Assembly: GCF_002220365.1 (NCBI RefSeq)
Contig: NZ_MTHB01000070.1
Location: 1-40,809, forward strand
Reading direction: 5' to 3'
Length of the DNA stretch: 40,809 nucleotides
DNA from: Caballeronia sordidicola
GTDB lineage: Bacteria > Pseudomonadota > Gammaproteobacteria > Burkholderiales > Burkholderiaceae
The position numbers and the translations under genes were made by a program. Below are positions 1-8,434 of this stretch, one piece after another (the first letter of the stretch is position 1; each line of letters starts with the position of its first letter). The notes under the pieces were generated by a model. The model saw nothing but the letters and a program-made list of their open reading frames with translations. It was not told where the DNA came from and did not search any database.

Positions 1-583
<583 letters not shown>

Positions 584-1157
584 ATTTCCCCCGGATTTAA
601 ACGCGTCTTTGTTCCGCGTTCCTCATCAATCAAGGACGCGATGTGAACCTAGAATGACAGCATGGGAGAAGCGTTCTGTGCGCTGCGCCACGTGAGCCTG
701 GGGAGATGATTCGAAAGAGTGCGAGAGAGCGCAGAGAACGTTTGCGCATGCCGGTGAAAACCATATGGAAAACCCGGGGTGCCGATCGAAAACCCTGATT
801 CAAGTCCTGTTTTATAAGGGTTTCATCAGTTTGGAATGCCGGTCACGTATCCGATTCCGACGCGCCCGGATCTGAGCAACGCGATGAGGCTCAAACGTGT
901 AGGAAGCAACCATCGACGATGTTCCGGCCATGGTTGCCGCGTCATCTTGTAGAGGGAGAAAGGGGTTGGCGAGACAATCCAAAAAACGAAGCGAAAATCA
1001 CAGCGACGAATATGGATACACCAGCGAATGTTGCTGAGGAGATGAAACGAAGGATGGTAATGCGAGGGAAAAGAGACCAGCGCTGTCCAGCCGGATTCTC
1101 TATCGGCTGACAACAGTCATGTAAACAACCGCATAGGCATTTTCAACAACCGGCCGA
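584..1157. other. Intergenic region upstream of the Gly-rich protein gene
   Basis: No convincing gene lies in these 574 bases. Short open frames on both strands (for example 826-1113 minus) have no recognisable motif or good start. The heptamer GAAAACC occurs at 756-762, 768-774 and 788-794, with a CCATATGG palindrome between the first two copies. It lies about 175-210 bp upstream of the minus-strand start at 583 and could be regulatory. No clear sigma-70 promoter or terminator was identified. Confidence 0.5.
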
Positions 1158-1466
1158 TCAGGTCACCGGCGCGGGATTAAACAAAGTAAGCGCGTTATGC
1201 AACTTCAAATGCTCGACAATATTCGACAACGCGCCTTTCTCGTTTCCGGGCGTCGTGTTCGCGCTGCGATCCGCGCCGCCACGCTTCAGATACGTGTCGT
1301 ACCACCGCATCTCGCGGATGATCGCCCGCGCAACCTCGGCGTTGGCAGCGCGGCTCGTCAAGTGGGACACGCCATCGCGAAGTTCGGGCACGTCGGCAAA
1401 CATCACCGTCGCGCCCGCACGCACCAGCAGATCGGTCGCCAATCCCACTCTAAGGTGACTGCTCAC
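1158..1466 (-). pseudogene. garD: Remnant of D-galactarate dehydratase (GarD), truncated and internally deleted
   Basis: The 102-codon frame carries unmistakable GarD/UxaA-family sequence: ATDLLVRAGATVMFADVPEL, then LTSRAANAEVARAIIREM and DRSANTTPGNEKGALSNIVE. An intact GarD has roughly 500-520 residues. Here the first three quarters are missing. After SNIVE the frame jumps directly to HLKLHNALTLFNPAPVT, which resembles the extreme C-terminus of GarD proteins, so about 100 residues between the two blocks appear to be deleted in frame. The piece lies 16 bp beyond the stop of the ABC permease at 1483 and probably belonged to the same operon. The enzyme would dehydrate galactarate; this fragment cannot be active. 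The C-terminal match is from memory of the family and needs an alignment. Confidence 0.8.
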
Positions 1467-1482
1467 GGCTGCTCGCCCATCA

Positions 1483-2421
1483 CTACCGCTGTTCCTTGAC
1501 CCGCGAAACGAGTTGCGTCGGGCTCACGAACTGCAGCGCGATCAATACCCATACCAGCGTGATCGCCATGTAGATCATCGCCATTGCATCAATGGATTGA
1601 GGCGCGCGCACACCCGTCGAAAAGACCGCGTAGTACAGCGCGACCACCAACGTCTGCGTGGTTGGCCCGGCGGTAAAGAACGTCAGTTCGAACATGCCGA
1701 TAGTGCGAACGAGCACCAGCAAGCCCGCAGCCAACATGCCCGGCATCAGCAGCGGCAACAGCACATAGCGGAAATACTTCGCCGTGTTCGCACCAAAAAT
1801 ACGTGCGGCTGCTTCAAGGTTCGGATCGATCTGTTCAATGAACGGTGTCATCACGAGAATGACAAACGGCAGCGCCGGTACCAGGTTCGCCAGGATCACG
1901 CCGCTCAACGTCCCGGCAAGACCAACCTTGTACATGACGGTTGCCATCGGGATGCCGTAGGTGACGGGCGGGACCATCAGCGGCAGCAGGAACACGAGCA
2001 TCGCGAAACGCTTGCCTCGAAATTGCACGCGGGCAAGCGCATAGGCGGCCGGCACGCCCAGTGCGATTGACAGGATCACCACGGCGCCAACCACCTCCAT
2101 CGTCACCCACAACACGCTCGCAAGCTGGAAGTCGCTCCATGCCTGAGCGTACCAGTGCAGAGTGAACCCGGGCGGCAGCAGCGTGCCGAACCAGCGCGTC
2201 GCGACCGAGTTGACAGCCACGGTTGCAATCAGCAACAGGACGTTGAACAGGAAAAACGCCATCGCGCCCCAGACGAATAGCTTCCAGAGCCGGTCCCCAA
2301 GGCTTAAGCGCGGTTTCATCGGCTTGGCCGGTTGTGCACCGTCGTTGCGGCTGTCGCGAGGAGCCGAGGCTTGCGGGGAAGTGGGAACTGTCCAGGCAGG
2401 TGCATGATTATCGGTCGCCAT
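1483..2421 (-). CDS. ABC transporter permease (PotC/UgpE-like), second membrane subunit
   Basis: A 312-residue binding-protein-dependent inner-membrane permease. A polar N-terminal tail of about 45 residues is followed by six predicted membrane segments (first WKLFVWGAMAFFLFNVLLLI). The EAA coupling loop is at about 204-228 (EAAARIFGANTAKYFRYVLL), where the ATPase docks. The start codon overlaps the stop of the upstream permease as TGATG (2423-2419), indicating translational coupling. It is the last intact gene of the operon binding protein - ATPase - permease - permease. The family imports polyamines, iron, phosphonates, sugar acids and other solutes. The adjacent garD remnant hints at an aldarate, but the substrate cannot be read from this subunit. 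Confidence 0.88.
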   Translation of the reverse strand: MATDNHAPAWTVPTSPQASAPRDSRNDGAQPAKPMKPRLSLGDRLWKLFVWGAMAFFLFNVLLLIATVAVNSVATRWFGTLLPPGFTLHWYAQAWSDFQLASVLWVTMEVVGAVVILSIALGVPAAYALARVQFRGKRFAMLVFLLPLMVPPVTYGIPMATVMYKVGLAGTLSGVILANLVPALPFVILVMTPFIEQIDPNLEAAARIFGANTAKYFRYVLLPLLMPGMLAAGLLVLVRTIGMFELTFFTAGPTTQTLVVALYYAVFSTGVRAPQSIDAMAMIYMAITLVWVLIALQFVSPTQLVSRVKEQR

Positions 2422-3311
2422 CAGCCTTTACCTCCGGTCACCGGACCTGTGTAGAAGAAGCGGCGCGTGCTCAGCATGCCTGCCACCACCAGCAACTGTA
2501 CGAAGCCCATCACCATCGCAATCGCGGAGGCGAGAGAATAATCATAGCTTTCGAATGCGGCTTCAGCCGCGGCTATCGAGATCACCCGCGTGGGTCCGGC
2601 CGGCGCACCGAGCAGCACCGCCGACGGGAACACCGAGAACGCCTGCACGAATGACAAACACGCGGCCATGGTCAGCCCCGGCATCAGCAGGGGCAGGTAG
2701 ATCTGTCGAAACTGCTCCCAGGGACTGGCCCCCAAGGTGGCCGCGGCGCGCGCCAGTGTCGGGTCGATGCCGGTCACGTACGAGAGCGTCAGCAGAAAGG
2801 CAAACGGAAACCCCGACACGATCAGCGATATCAACACGCCCCAATAGTTATGCGTGAGACGCACTTCATCGCTATATAAATGCAGTCCATGCACCGCCTG
2901 CGAGAACCAGCCGTTCGGACCGAAATAGGTCAGCATGCCATCGGCAATCAGCACGGTGCCGAGCGTCACAGGGATCACCAGCAGCGTGGTCACGAACTTC
3001 TGATACGGCGAATTCCGGCGCAAAGCGAACGCGACCGGAACCGACAGACCTACGTTGATGATCGTCGCCGGCACCGCTAGCTTCAAGGTCACGATGATGG
3101 TCGGCCACATCGCCGTATCGGTGAAAAAGGCGATGTAGTTGGCGAAGGCGGAGCCGCCGTTCATCGGCTGGAACGACAGCACGAGGCCGTACACGAACGG
3201 ATAAACAAACAGCGCGAGGATGAAGATCAGCGCGGGAGAAACCAACCACGCTTTGGCGTCACGCGGGACTGCAGCCGGCAGGGGAGCATTTGGCAGGGTT
3301 GGCGAGCTCAT
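2421..3311 (-). CDS. ABC transporter permease (PotB-like), first membrane subunit
   Basis: An inner-membrane permease of about 296 residues. I start it at the ATG 3311-3309 (MSSPTLPNAP) because this overlaps the ATPase stop as ATGA. An upstream in-frame start at 3362 would overlap the ATPase by more than 50 bp. The first membrane helix is LVSPALIFILALFVYPFVYG, typical of this family, followed by a large periplasmic loop and five more helices. The EAA-type loop reads ARAAATLGASPWEQFRQIYL. It pairs with the permease at 1483 to form the membrane channel of the importer. Substrate specificity is set mainly by the binding protein at 4479. Confidence 0.88.
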   Translation of the reverse strand: MSSPTLPNAPLPAAVPRDAKAWLVSPALIFILALFVYPFVYGLVLSFQPMNGGSAFANYIAFFTDTAMWPTIIVTLKLAVPATIINVGLSVPVAFALRRNSPYQKFVTTLLVIPVTLGTVLIADGMLTYFGPNGWFSQAVHGLHLYSDEVRLTHNYWGVLISLIVSGFPFAFLLTLSYVTGIDPTLARAAATLGASPWEQFRQIYLPLLMPGLTMAACLSFVQAFSVFPSAVLLGAPAGPTRVISIAAAEAAFESYDYSLASAIAMVMGFVQLLVVAGMLSTRRFFYTGPVTGGKG

Positions 3312-4387
3312 GGCGTTTCCCCGTCGTACACCAGCGTGCGTGATGGAGGAACGCGCAGACAAATGGGTTCACCTACCGCCACGTCACCTGTCACGCGCGC
3401 CCACAGATTGCCGAACGCGGCCTTCACGCGGATCAGCGAATCGTGGCCGCCGTATTCCACCGTCAGTACCTCTGCATCGAACGCATTCTCGGCTCCCGGC
3501 GCAGCGCGTTCCAGGTCTTCGGGACGCATGGCGACACTCACGCGCTTGCTGTCGAAGCCGGCCATTGGCATGCCAATCAGCCGCACGCCGTCCGAGCTCA
3601 CGGCCACTCCTTCGCCCTGCATGCCTTCCAGCGTAAATTGGGCCACGTTCCGATAACCCAAGAAACGCGCGACATGCAGGTTGCCGGGCCGTTCATAGAT
3701 TTCCTTCGGCGACGCGACCTGCTGCACGCTCCCCTCCCGCATCACGACAATGCGGTCGGCCATCGAGAGCGCTTCGTCCTGGTCGTGCGTCACGTAGATC
3801 GTCGCGCGTCCGAGCTGGCTGTGAATGCGCCGGATCTCGGCACGCATTTCAATGCGCAGCTTGGTATCGAGATTCGACAGCGGCTCGTCCATCAGCACGA
3901 GTGACGGTTCGATCACGATTGCGCGGGCAATCGCAACGCGCTGCTGCTGACCGCCGGACAATTGCCCCGGCAGCTTCTTCTCCTGACCAATGAGCTGCAC
4001 CATCTGCAGCGCTTCATAGGCGCGACGGGCGGCTTCGCTCTTCGCAATGCCGCGCATCTTGAGGCCGAACCCAACGTTGTCGAGCACGGACATATGCGGG
4101 AACAGCGCGTAGTTCTGGAACACCATGCCAAAGCCGCGCTTTTCCGGCGGCAGGACGTCAATCCGCTGGTCGTCGAGCCAGATCTGTCCGCCGGTCAGCG
4201 GTTGCAAGCCGGCAATACAATTAAGCGCCGTCGACTTGCCGCATCCGGACGGCCCGAGCAGCGCGATGAATTCGCCGCGCTGGATGTTCAAGGCAAGACC
4301 ACGGAGCGCCGCGACCGCCTGACCTTCGGCGTTCATGAAACTGCGGCTGACCGAATCAAGACGCAACTCATCAAACTGATGCTTCAT
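3308..4387 (-). CDS. ABC transporter ATP-binding protein (PotA/UgpC family)
   Basis: The 359-residue cytoplasmic ATPase of the importer contains all expected motifs: Walker A GPSGCGKST (about 45-53), Q-loop FQNYALFPH, signature [14 protein letters not shown], Walker B LVLMDEP, D-loop SNLDTKL and the H-switch YVTHD. The last 110 or so residues form the OB-fold (TOBE) regulatory domain typical of PotA, UgpC and FbpC. It lies between the binding-protein gene (91 bp upstream) and the permeases, and overlaps the next gene by 4 bp. It energises import by the permease pair at 2421-3311 and 1483-2421. Confidence 0.93.
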   Translation of the reverse strand: MKHQFDELRLDSVSRSFMNAEGQAVAALRGLALNIQRGEFIALLGPSGCGKSTALNCIAGLQPLTGGQIWLDDQRIDVLPPEKRGFGMVFQNYALFPHMSVLDNVGFGLKMRGIAKSEAARRAYEALQMVQLIGQEKKLPGQLSGGQQQRVAIARAIVIEPSLVLMDEPLSNLDTKLRIEMRAEIRRIHSQLGRATIYVTHDQDEALSMADRIVVMREGSVQQVASPKEIYERPGNLHVARFLGYRNVAQFTLEGMQGEGVAVSSDGVRLIGMPMAGFDSKRVSVAMRPEDLERAAPGAENAFDAEVLTVEYGGHDSLIRVKAAFGNLWARVTGDVAVGEPICLRVPPSRTLVYDGETP

Positions 4388-4478
4388 GGCAGGTTCCTGA
4401 GGCTGATAACGACACCGTGCAACGGACTTGACTTGATTGCTCTAAAGCAATCATCAAGCCGCTGCACGGCCGCGAAAA

Positions 4479-5675
4479 TTACTTCGATTTCTGCGACCCG
4501 ATCTCGCGGTCCCACTTCTGGAACGCGGCGACCATCGCGGTGGCGCTCAGCGGCACCACATGCGGACGGTCAGCCAGCAGCTTCGCGTATTCAGGCCGGC
4601 CGTACTTCTTGATGACTTCCTGGCTCTTCGCCGGGGCCGAGTCGATGGTCACGCCCTTGACTGCCGGACCCGGATAGAAATAACCGTCATCGAAGGTCAT
4701 GGCCTGCTGTGCGGGTTCAAGCATGAAGTTCATCATCTTGTAGAGCACCTCGAGCTTTTCCTTCGGCACGCCGTTCGGGATCACCATGTAGTGGGCATCG
4801 TTGACCCACGTCATGTTGTCGAAGGCCTGGACCTTGTATTCGGCCGGCACAAGGCCAAGGGCGCGCGGGTTGATGTCCCAGCCGGTCACGGTCACCGTCA
4901 TGTCACGCGAGCCTTCGCCCAACTCCTTCATCACCGCTGACGTACCGCCCGGGTAATACGGAATGCAGTCGTTCAACTGCTTCAGGAACGCCCAGGTCTT
5001 GTCCCAGCCGTTGATCGGGTCTTGCGGATTCTTGTCGCCGAGCACATACGGCAAGCCCATCAGGAAAGTGCGGCCGGGACCGGAATTGGCAGGACGTGCA
5101 TAGATCAGCTTGTCCGGATGCGCCTTGCACCATGCGAGCAATTGCTCAGGCGTTTTCGGCGGATCGGTCACCTTGGCCGGGTTGTATTCGATCAGCGGAC
5201 CCGCGGGCATGTACGTCACTTCAATCCCGTAGCCTTGCGCCAAGTCCTGCATCTTGCGCGGACCGGGCGCGTATTTATCGAGTACGCCCGGGAATGCCGC
5301 GGCCTGATCCGGCAGCAGTTTCATCCAGAGCTTTTGTTCGATACCCGCGGCAAGCGCGTCCGTGCCGGTCAGCACGAGGTCGATATCCGAGCGGCCGGCA
5401 GCCTGCATCGCCTTGATCTTGCCGGGCAACTGCGGCGCGGGCGCGTTCGTGAACGTGATGCTGGAGACGAGTTGCGGGTACTTCGCCTTGAAGGCCTCGA
5501 ACGCCTTCTGCGTCAGTTGCAGGTTGCCTGCCACATCCACGATGTTGATCGCCACCGGGTCCGCCGCGTGCGCGGCAGGTGCGGTAACCATGGACACCGC
5601 GGTAACCGCCGCCACTGCGCTCAACGCCATGCGCAGTGCCCCCAGCTTCGCCGACAAACGGCCGGACAGAATCAT
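4479..5675 (-). CDS. Periplasmic substrate-binding protein of the ABC importer (family 1 / PotD-like)
   Basis: The 398-residue product has a long Sec signal peptide (basic start, hydrophobic SAVAAVTAVSMVTAPAA, likely cleavage after AHA-A near residue 37). It continues as a two-lobed family 1 solute-binding protein: INIVDVAGNLQLTQKAFEAF at the start of the mature part, DIDLVLTGTDALAAG, later GYFYPGPAVKG. It is the first gene of the four-gene importer operon and lies downstream of two palindromes that may be operators. It would capture the solute in the periplasm and deliver it to the permeases. The GarD remnant at the operon end makes galactarate or glucarate a plausible ligand, but known aldarate systems often use other transporters, so this is only inference. 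Confidence 0.85.
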   Translation of the reverse strand: MILSGRLSAKLGALRMALSAVAAVTAVSMVTAPAAHAADPVAINIVDVAGNLQLTQKAFEAFKAKYPQLVSSITFTNAPAPQLPGKIKAMQAAGRSDIDLVLTGTDALAAGIEQKLWMKLLPDQAAAFPGVLDKYAPGPRKMQDLAQGYGIEVTYMPAGPLIEYNPAKVTDPPKTPEQLLAWCKAHPDKLIYARPANSGPGRTFLMGLPYVLGDKNPQDPINGWDKTWAFLKQLNDCIPYYPGGTSAVMKELGEGSRDMTVTVTGWDINPRALGLVPAEYKVQAFDNMTWVNDAHYMVIPNGVPKEKLEVLYKMMNFMLEPAQQAMTFDDGYFYPGPAVKGVTIDSAPAKSQEVIKKYGRPEYAKLLADRPHVVPLSATAMVAAFQKWDREIGSQKSK

Positions 5676-5788
5676 TTCGTCTCCTCGCTCTTTGTATGGA
5701 TCTTATTGCGGATCGATTTGAGGCCGATGCCGCCACGCGACACAAATGGACCGCGGCCAGGATCAGCTTCGCGGCGCATTTATCGATG

Positions 5789-5810
5789 TATGTTGTCGTA
5801 TGAGAACATA
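5789..5810. promoter_or_regulatory. 22-bp near-perfect palindrome, candidate operator of the importer operon
   Basis: Outer arms TATGTT (5789-5794) and AACATA (5805-5810) enclose TGTCGTATGA-type sequence, and 9 of 11 base pairs are symmetric. The core TTGTCGTATGAGAA resembles operators of GntR/FadR-subfamily regulators of sugar-acid genes. It lies about 115 bp upstream of the binding-protein start codon. No GntR gene is present in the window. Confidence 0.5.
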
Positions 5811-5998
5811 ACTGTCGCAGGGCAGGTTTTCTATCACCGTAAACCCTTAAACGCGATCCCTTCGCCCTCCCGTTCAAGATCGGACAGATATCGTCTTTTC
5901 CCTTATGGATGGTCGTTCCCACGATTTGATCCCGCGTGGGATAAGATCGATACGGAGGCTTGATGACATCGGATGGGGACGCGAATATCATCGACCAT

Positions 5999-6011
5999 GT
6001 TGTACGACAAC
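5999..6011. promoter_or_regulatory. 13-bp perfect palindrome GTTGT-ACG-ACAAC, candidate second operator
   Basis: Perfect arms GTTGT and ACAAC around ACG. The inner 11 bases fit the general FadR-subfamily pattern TNGTNNNACNA. The flank ATGTTGT is shared with the palindrome at 5789, about 205 bp away centre to centre, so a looping or cooperative arrangement is possible. Confidence 0.45.
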
Positions 6012-6095
6012 CTATCTTTTGAAAATGATTGCAGATGCCGCGCTCAGTGGCGCGGAAAAGACGAATAAAGGGGATTATTGCCCGAGGGGCCGCTC

Positions 6096-6116
6096 CCCGG
6101 CGCGCGAAGCGCCGGG
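6096..6116. terminator. GC-rich hairpin after the sensor-kinase gene
   Basis: CCCGGCGC (6096-6103) pairs perfectly with GCGCCGGG (6109-6116) around a 5-base loop, 24 bp past the kinase stop. No long T-run follows on the minus strand, so it may be a weak or Rho-assisted terminator of the efflux and regulator genes. Confidence 0.4.
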
Positions 6117-6139
6117 CAAGCCTTGTACCAACATCACAT

Positions 6140-7624
6140 TCAGTGACTTGCCGACGCCGGTTGCAAGGGGACATCGGACGACGCACCGGACGACGCGCCG
6201 GACGACGCTTCCACCAGCGCATTGGCGGCCGGCATTCCAGGCACACTCTCCTGCTCGCTGCGCGACGCGGCGACCGAGAACGCGAATGTGTTAAAGCCCC
6301 CGGCGCTCGCAGCAAACACCTTGCCACCATGCATTTCCGCGGTCGCCTTGACGATTGCCAGGCCCAGTCCATGGTTCTCACGGCTGTTGGTCCGCGAGAC
6401 CTCGGCGCGGTAAAACCGGTCGAACAGATGATCGAGCACGGCGGGCTCAATAGGCTCCCCCGGATTGGTCACGGCCACGCGCACCAAGTCGCCTTCACGC
6501 GCAATCGAAACCTTGATGGTCGATCCTGGCACGCAATGCTGGATCGCGTTCATCAGGAGATTGATGCACGCCCGGCCAAACAACGACTTGTTCACCCGCA
6601 CGAGCGCGTCGCCGTCAGCGATCGCACGCACGTGCGCCTCCTCGAGCGGGATCTCTAAAAATTCCAGCGTATGGGCAACTTCTGCAGCCAGCGACGCATC
6701 GACCAGTCCCGTCGCGCGTTCGCCCTGATCGGCCCGGGCGAGGAACAGCATGTCGTTGATGATCGCCCGCATGCGCTCGAACTCTTCCAGGTTCGACTGC
6801 AACGTGTGACGCAAATCTTCCACAGAGCGGTTGCGGGTCAGCGCCACTTCGGTCTGCCCGATCAGGATGGTAACGGGCGTGCGCAACTCGTGCGCGACAT
6901 CGGCATTGAACGATTCAAGGCGCCCGTAAGCGCCGTCAAGACGCTCGAGCGCTCCGTTGAATGAGTTGGCCAGATCGTTGAGTTCCAGCGGCAGCGAGCG
7001 CGTATTCAGCCGCTGCGAGCGATTGTTCGGGCTCACCGCCGACGCGTCCCGGGTCAGCCGCGTGAGCGGCGCAAGCCCGATCCGGGTGACCCAATAACTC
7101 AGCAGCAGCACCCCGAGACTACCCAGGGCGGACAAAGCCGCTAGCGCAAAGCCGAAGGCGCGCATGGTTCGCGCGTTGGCCGAATAACCGGCCGCGACCT
7201 GCAGCATCACCGCTGGCCGCGTGCCATAAGCGGGAAGCTCGACCGTGTTGGTCAGCATGTCGTTTTCGCTGCCGGGGCCGGTTCGTACCCGTTCGTAGCC
7301 GCCCGACCATCGGTCCATGACCTGTCCGGTGACCGGTTTGCCGAAGTGGTAGGACGAATCGGCGCTCCACACTGAATACAACGTGACGCCGTCGCGCGGA
7401 GTCATGTCAGTGAGCTTTTCGCGCGCCATTTTCCATTTTTCAGGCGTGATCGCGTGATACACGATGATCCGCGCGATCTGCGTGCGGTCGTCGAGCGACT
7501 CGCGCAAATGCAATTCGAGTTGCGTGCGCAACACCAGGAAAAGCCCGGTTCCGACCAGCGTAAAGACAAACAGCGCGACGGCCGCGAACATGAAAGCCAG
7601 ACGCCGGGCGATTGATCGATTCAT
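6140..7624 (-). CDS. Sensor histidine kinase, CusS/heavy-metal-sensor-like
   Basis: A 494-residue membrane sensor. A first helix lies at about 11-33 and a periplasmic domain of about 120 residues follows. The second helix is at about 157-178, followed by a HAMP linker (RIGLAPLTRLTRDASAV). The dimerisation/phosphoacceptor box is FNADVAHELRTPV with the phosphorylated His near residue 245. The catalytic domain shows N-box LMNAIQHC, a G1-like VTNPGEPI and G2 NHGLGLAIVKA. The ATG overlaps the stop of the response-regulator gene as ATGA. The last 30 residues are a low-complexity tail with three SGAS-type repeats, matching GACGACGC repeats in the DNA near 6177-6210. It should phosphorylate the regulator at 7621. 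Linkage to an RND pump suggests it senses a toxic metal or compound in the periplasm. Confidence 0.9.
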   Translation of the reverse strand: MNRSIARRLAFMFAAVALFVFTLVGTGLFLVLRTQLELHLRESLDDRTQIARIIVYHAITPEKWKMAREKLTDMTPRDGVTLYSVWSADSSYHFGKPVTGQVMDRWSGGYERVRTGPGSENDMLTNTVELPAYGTRPAVMLQVAAGYSANARTMRAFGFALAALSALGSLGVLLLSYWVTRIGLAPLTRLTRDASAVSPNNRSQRLNTRSLPLELNDLANSFNGALERLDGAYGRLESFNADVAHELRTPVTILIGQTEVALTRNRSVEDLRHTLQSNLEEFERMRAIINDMLFLARADQGERATGLVDASLAAEVAHTLEFLEIPLEEAHVRAIADGDALVRVNKSLFGRACINLLMNAIQHCVPGSTIKVSIAREGDLVRVAVTNPGEPIEPAVLDHLFDRFYRAEVSRTNSRENHGLGLAIVKATAEMHGGKVFAASAGGFNTFAFSVAASRSEQESVPGMPAANALVEASSGASSGASSDVPLQPASASH

Positions 7625-8307
7625 GATGTTCCCGCTTCTTCGCGGACCTCCAGAACGTAGCCCATGCCGCGCACCGTGTGCAGCAACTTGGTCGGGAAGG
7701 GGCCGTCCAGCTTGGCCCGTAGACGTTTGATCGCGGTTTCCACCACGTTGGTATGGCTGTCGAAATTGACGTCCCAGACCAGTTCGGTGATTGCCGTCTT
7801 CGACAGGATATCGCCCTGGCGGCGCGCCAGCACGCTCAGCAACTGGAATTCCTTGGCCGTCAGGTCCAGCCGCACGCCGTCACGCGTGGCGCGCCGGCCG
7901 ATCAAATCGACATACAGGTCGCCCAGCGAGATCAGCGTCGACTCCTGCACGCGGGTGCGCCGCGCCAGCGCATGCAGCCTCTCGACCAGTTCCAGGAAGG
8001 AGAACGGCTTGGTCAGGTAATCGTCGGCGCCTTCGCGCAGGCCCCGCACCCGGTCGTTGATCTGGTCGCGCGCGGTCAGCATGATGACGGGGGTCGCCTT
8101 ATGCGCGCGCAGCGCCTTCAGCACGCTGAAGCCGTCGCGTTTGGGCAGCATGACGTCGAGCACGATCACGTCGTAGTCGAATTCGATCGCGAGATGCGTG
8201 CCCTCCTCGCCGTCAAGGGCTACGTCGACAATCCACCCCTGCTCCGTCAAGCCGGAGCGCAGATAGTCAACGACCTTGTGTTCGTCTTCCACGATGAGCA
8301 ATTTCAT
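7621..8307 (-). CDS. OmpR/CusR-family response regulator
   Basis: The 228-residue protein has an N-terminal receiver domain with acidic pocket E7-D8, phosphoacceptor Asp near 51 (VLDVMLP), Thr in MLTAR and Lys near 100 (YLTKPF). A C-terminal winged-helix DNA-binding domain follows (LTAKEFQLLSVLARRQGDIL, NVVETAIKRLRAKLD, LLHTVRGMGYVLE). It matches the CusR/IrlR/CopR subgroup in length and sequence. It is the fourth gene on the strand after pump, adaptor and channel, with 127 bp to the channel gene. It is therefore either read through from the pump promoter or has its own. Its likely targets are the efflux genes. Confidence 0.92.
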   Translation of the reverse strand: MKLLIVEDEHKVVDYLRSGLTEQGWIVDVALDGEEGTHLAIEFDYDVIVLDVMLPKRDGFSVLKALRAHKATPVIMLTARDQINDRVRGLREGADDYLTKPFSFLELVERLHALARRTRVQESTLISLGDLYVDLIGRRATRDGVRLDLTAKEFQLLSVLARRQGDILSKTAITELVWDVNFDSHTNVVETAIKRLRAKLDGPFPTKLLHTVRGMGYVLEVREEAGTS

Positions 8308-8434
8308 GCGCGCCTTCTTGTGTACGTCTTCCCATTATAGAAAAACGTTTTCTCTCTCCCTGCGGCGAGTGGCGTAACCCGGTCTCGCGTGGTCCAGCGC
8401 GGTCCGGGTCGGGACCCGCCAATCGCGCGTCAAA

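Larger units (their letters stand above)
5676..6139. other. Intergenic region holding the importer promoter region
   Basis: These 464 bases separate the sensor-kinase stop from the binding-protein start, both on the minus strand. No credible gene was found. The region holds two palindromes (5789-5810, 5999-6011), a short inverted repeat ATCCC-GCGT-GGGAT near 5927-5940, and a GC-rich hairpin just beyond the kinase stop. The importer promoter must lie here, but I could not fix its -10 and -35 boxes. Confidence 0.6.

Noticed and set aside
1483..5675. Assignment of the first importer to spermidine/putrescine (potABCD)
   Set aside because: The folds match that superfamily, but it also covers iron, phosphonate and sugar-acid importers, and the binding protein does not show clear PotD polyamine motifs.
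5022..5963. Plus-strand open frame of 313 codons
   Set aside because: Antisense to the binding-protein gene, with His/Arg-rich composition typical of a reverse-strand shadow.
5275..6450. Long minus-strand open frame of 391 codons
   Set aside because: It overlaps the binding protein and the sensor kinase in another frame, is very Arg-rich and has no family motif: a high-GC shadow.
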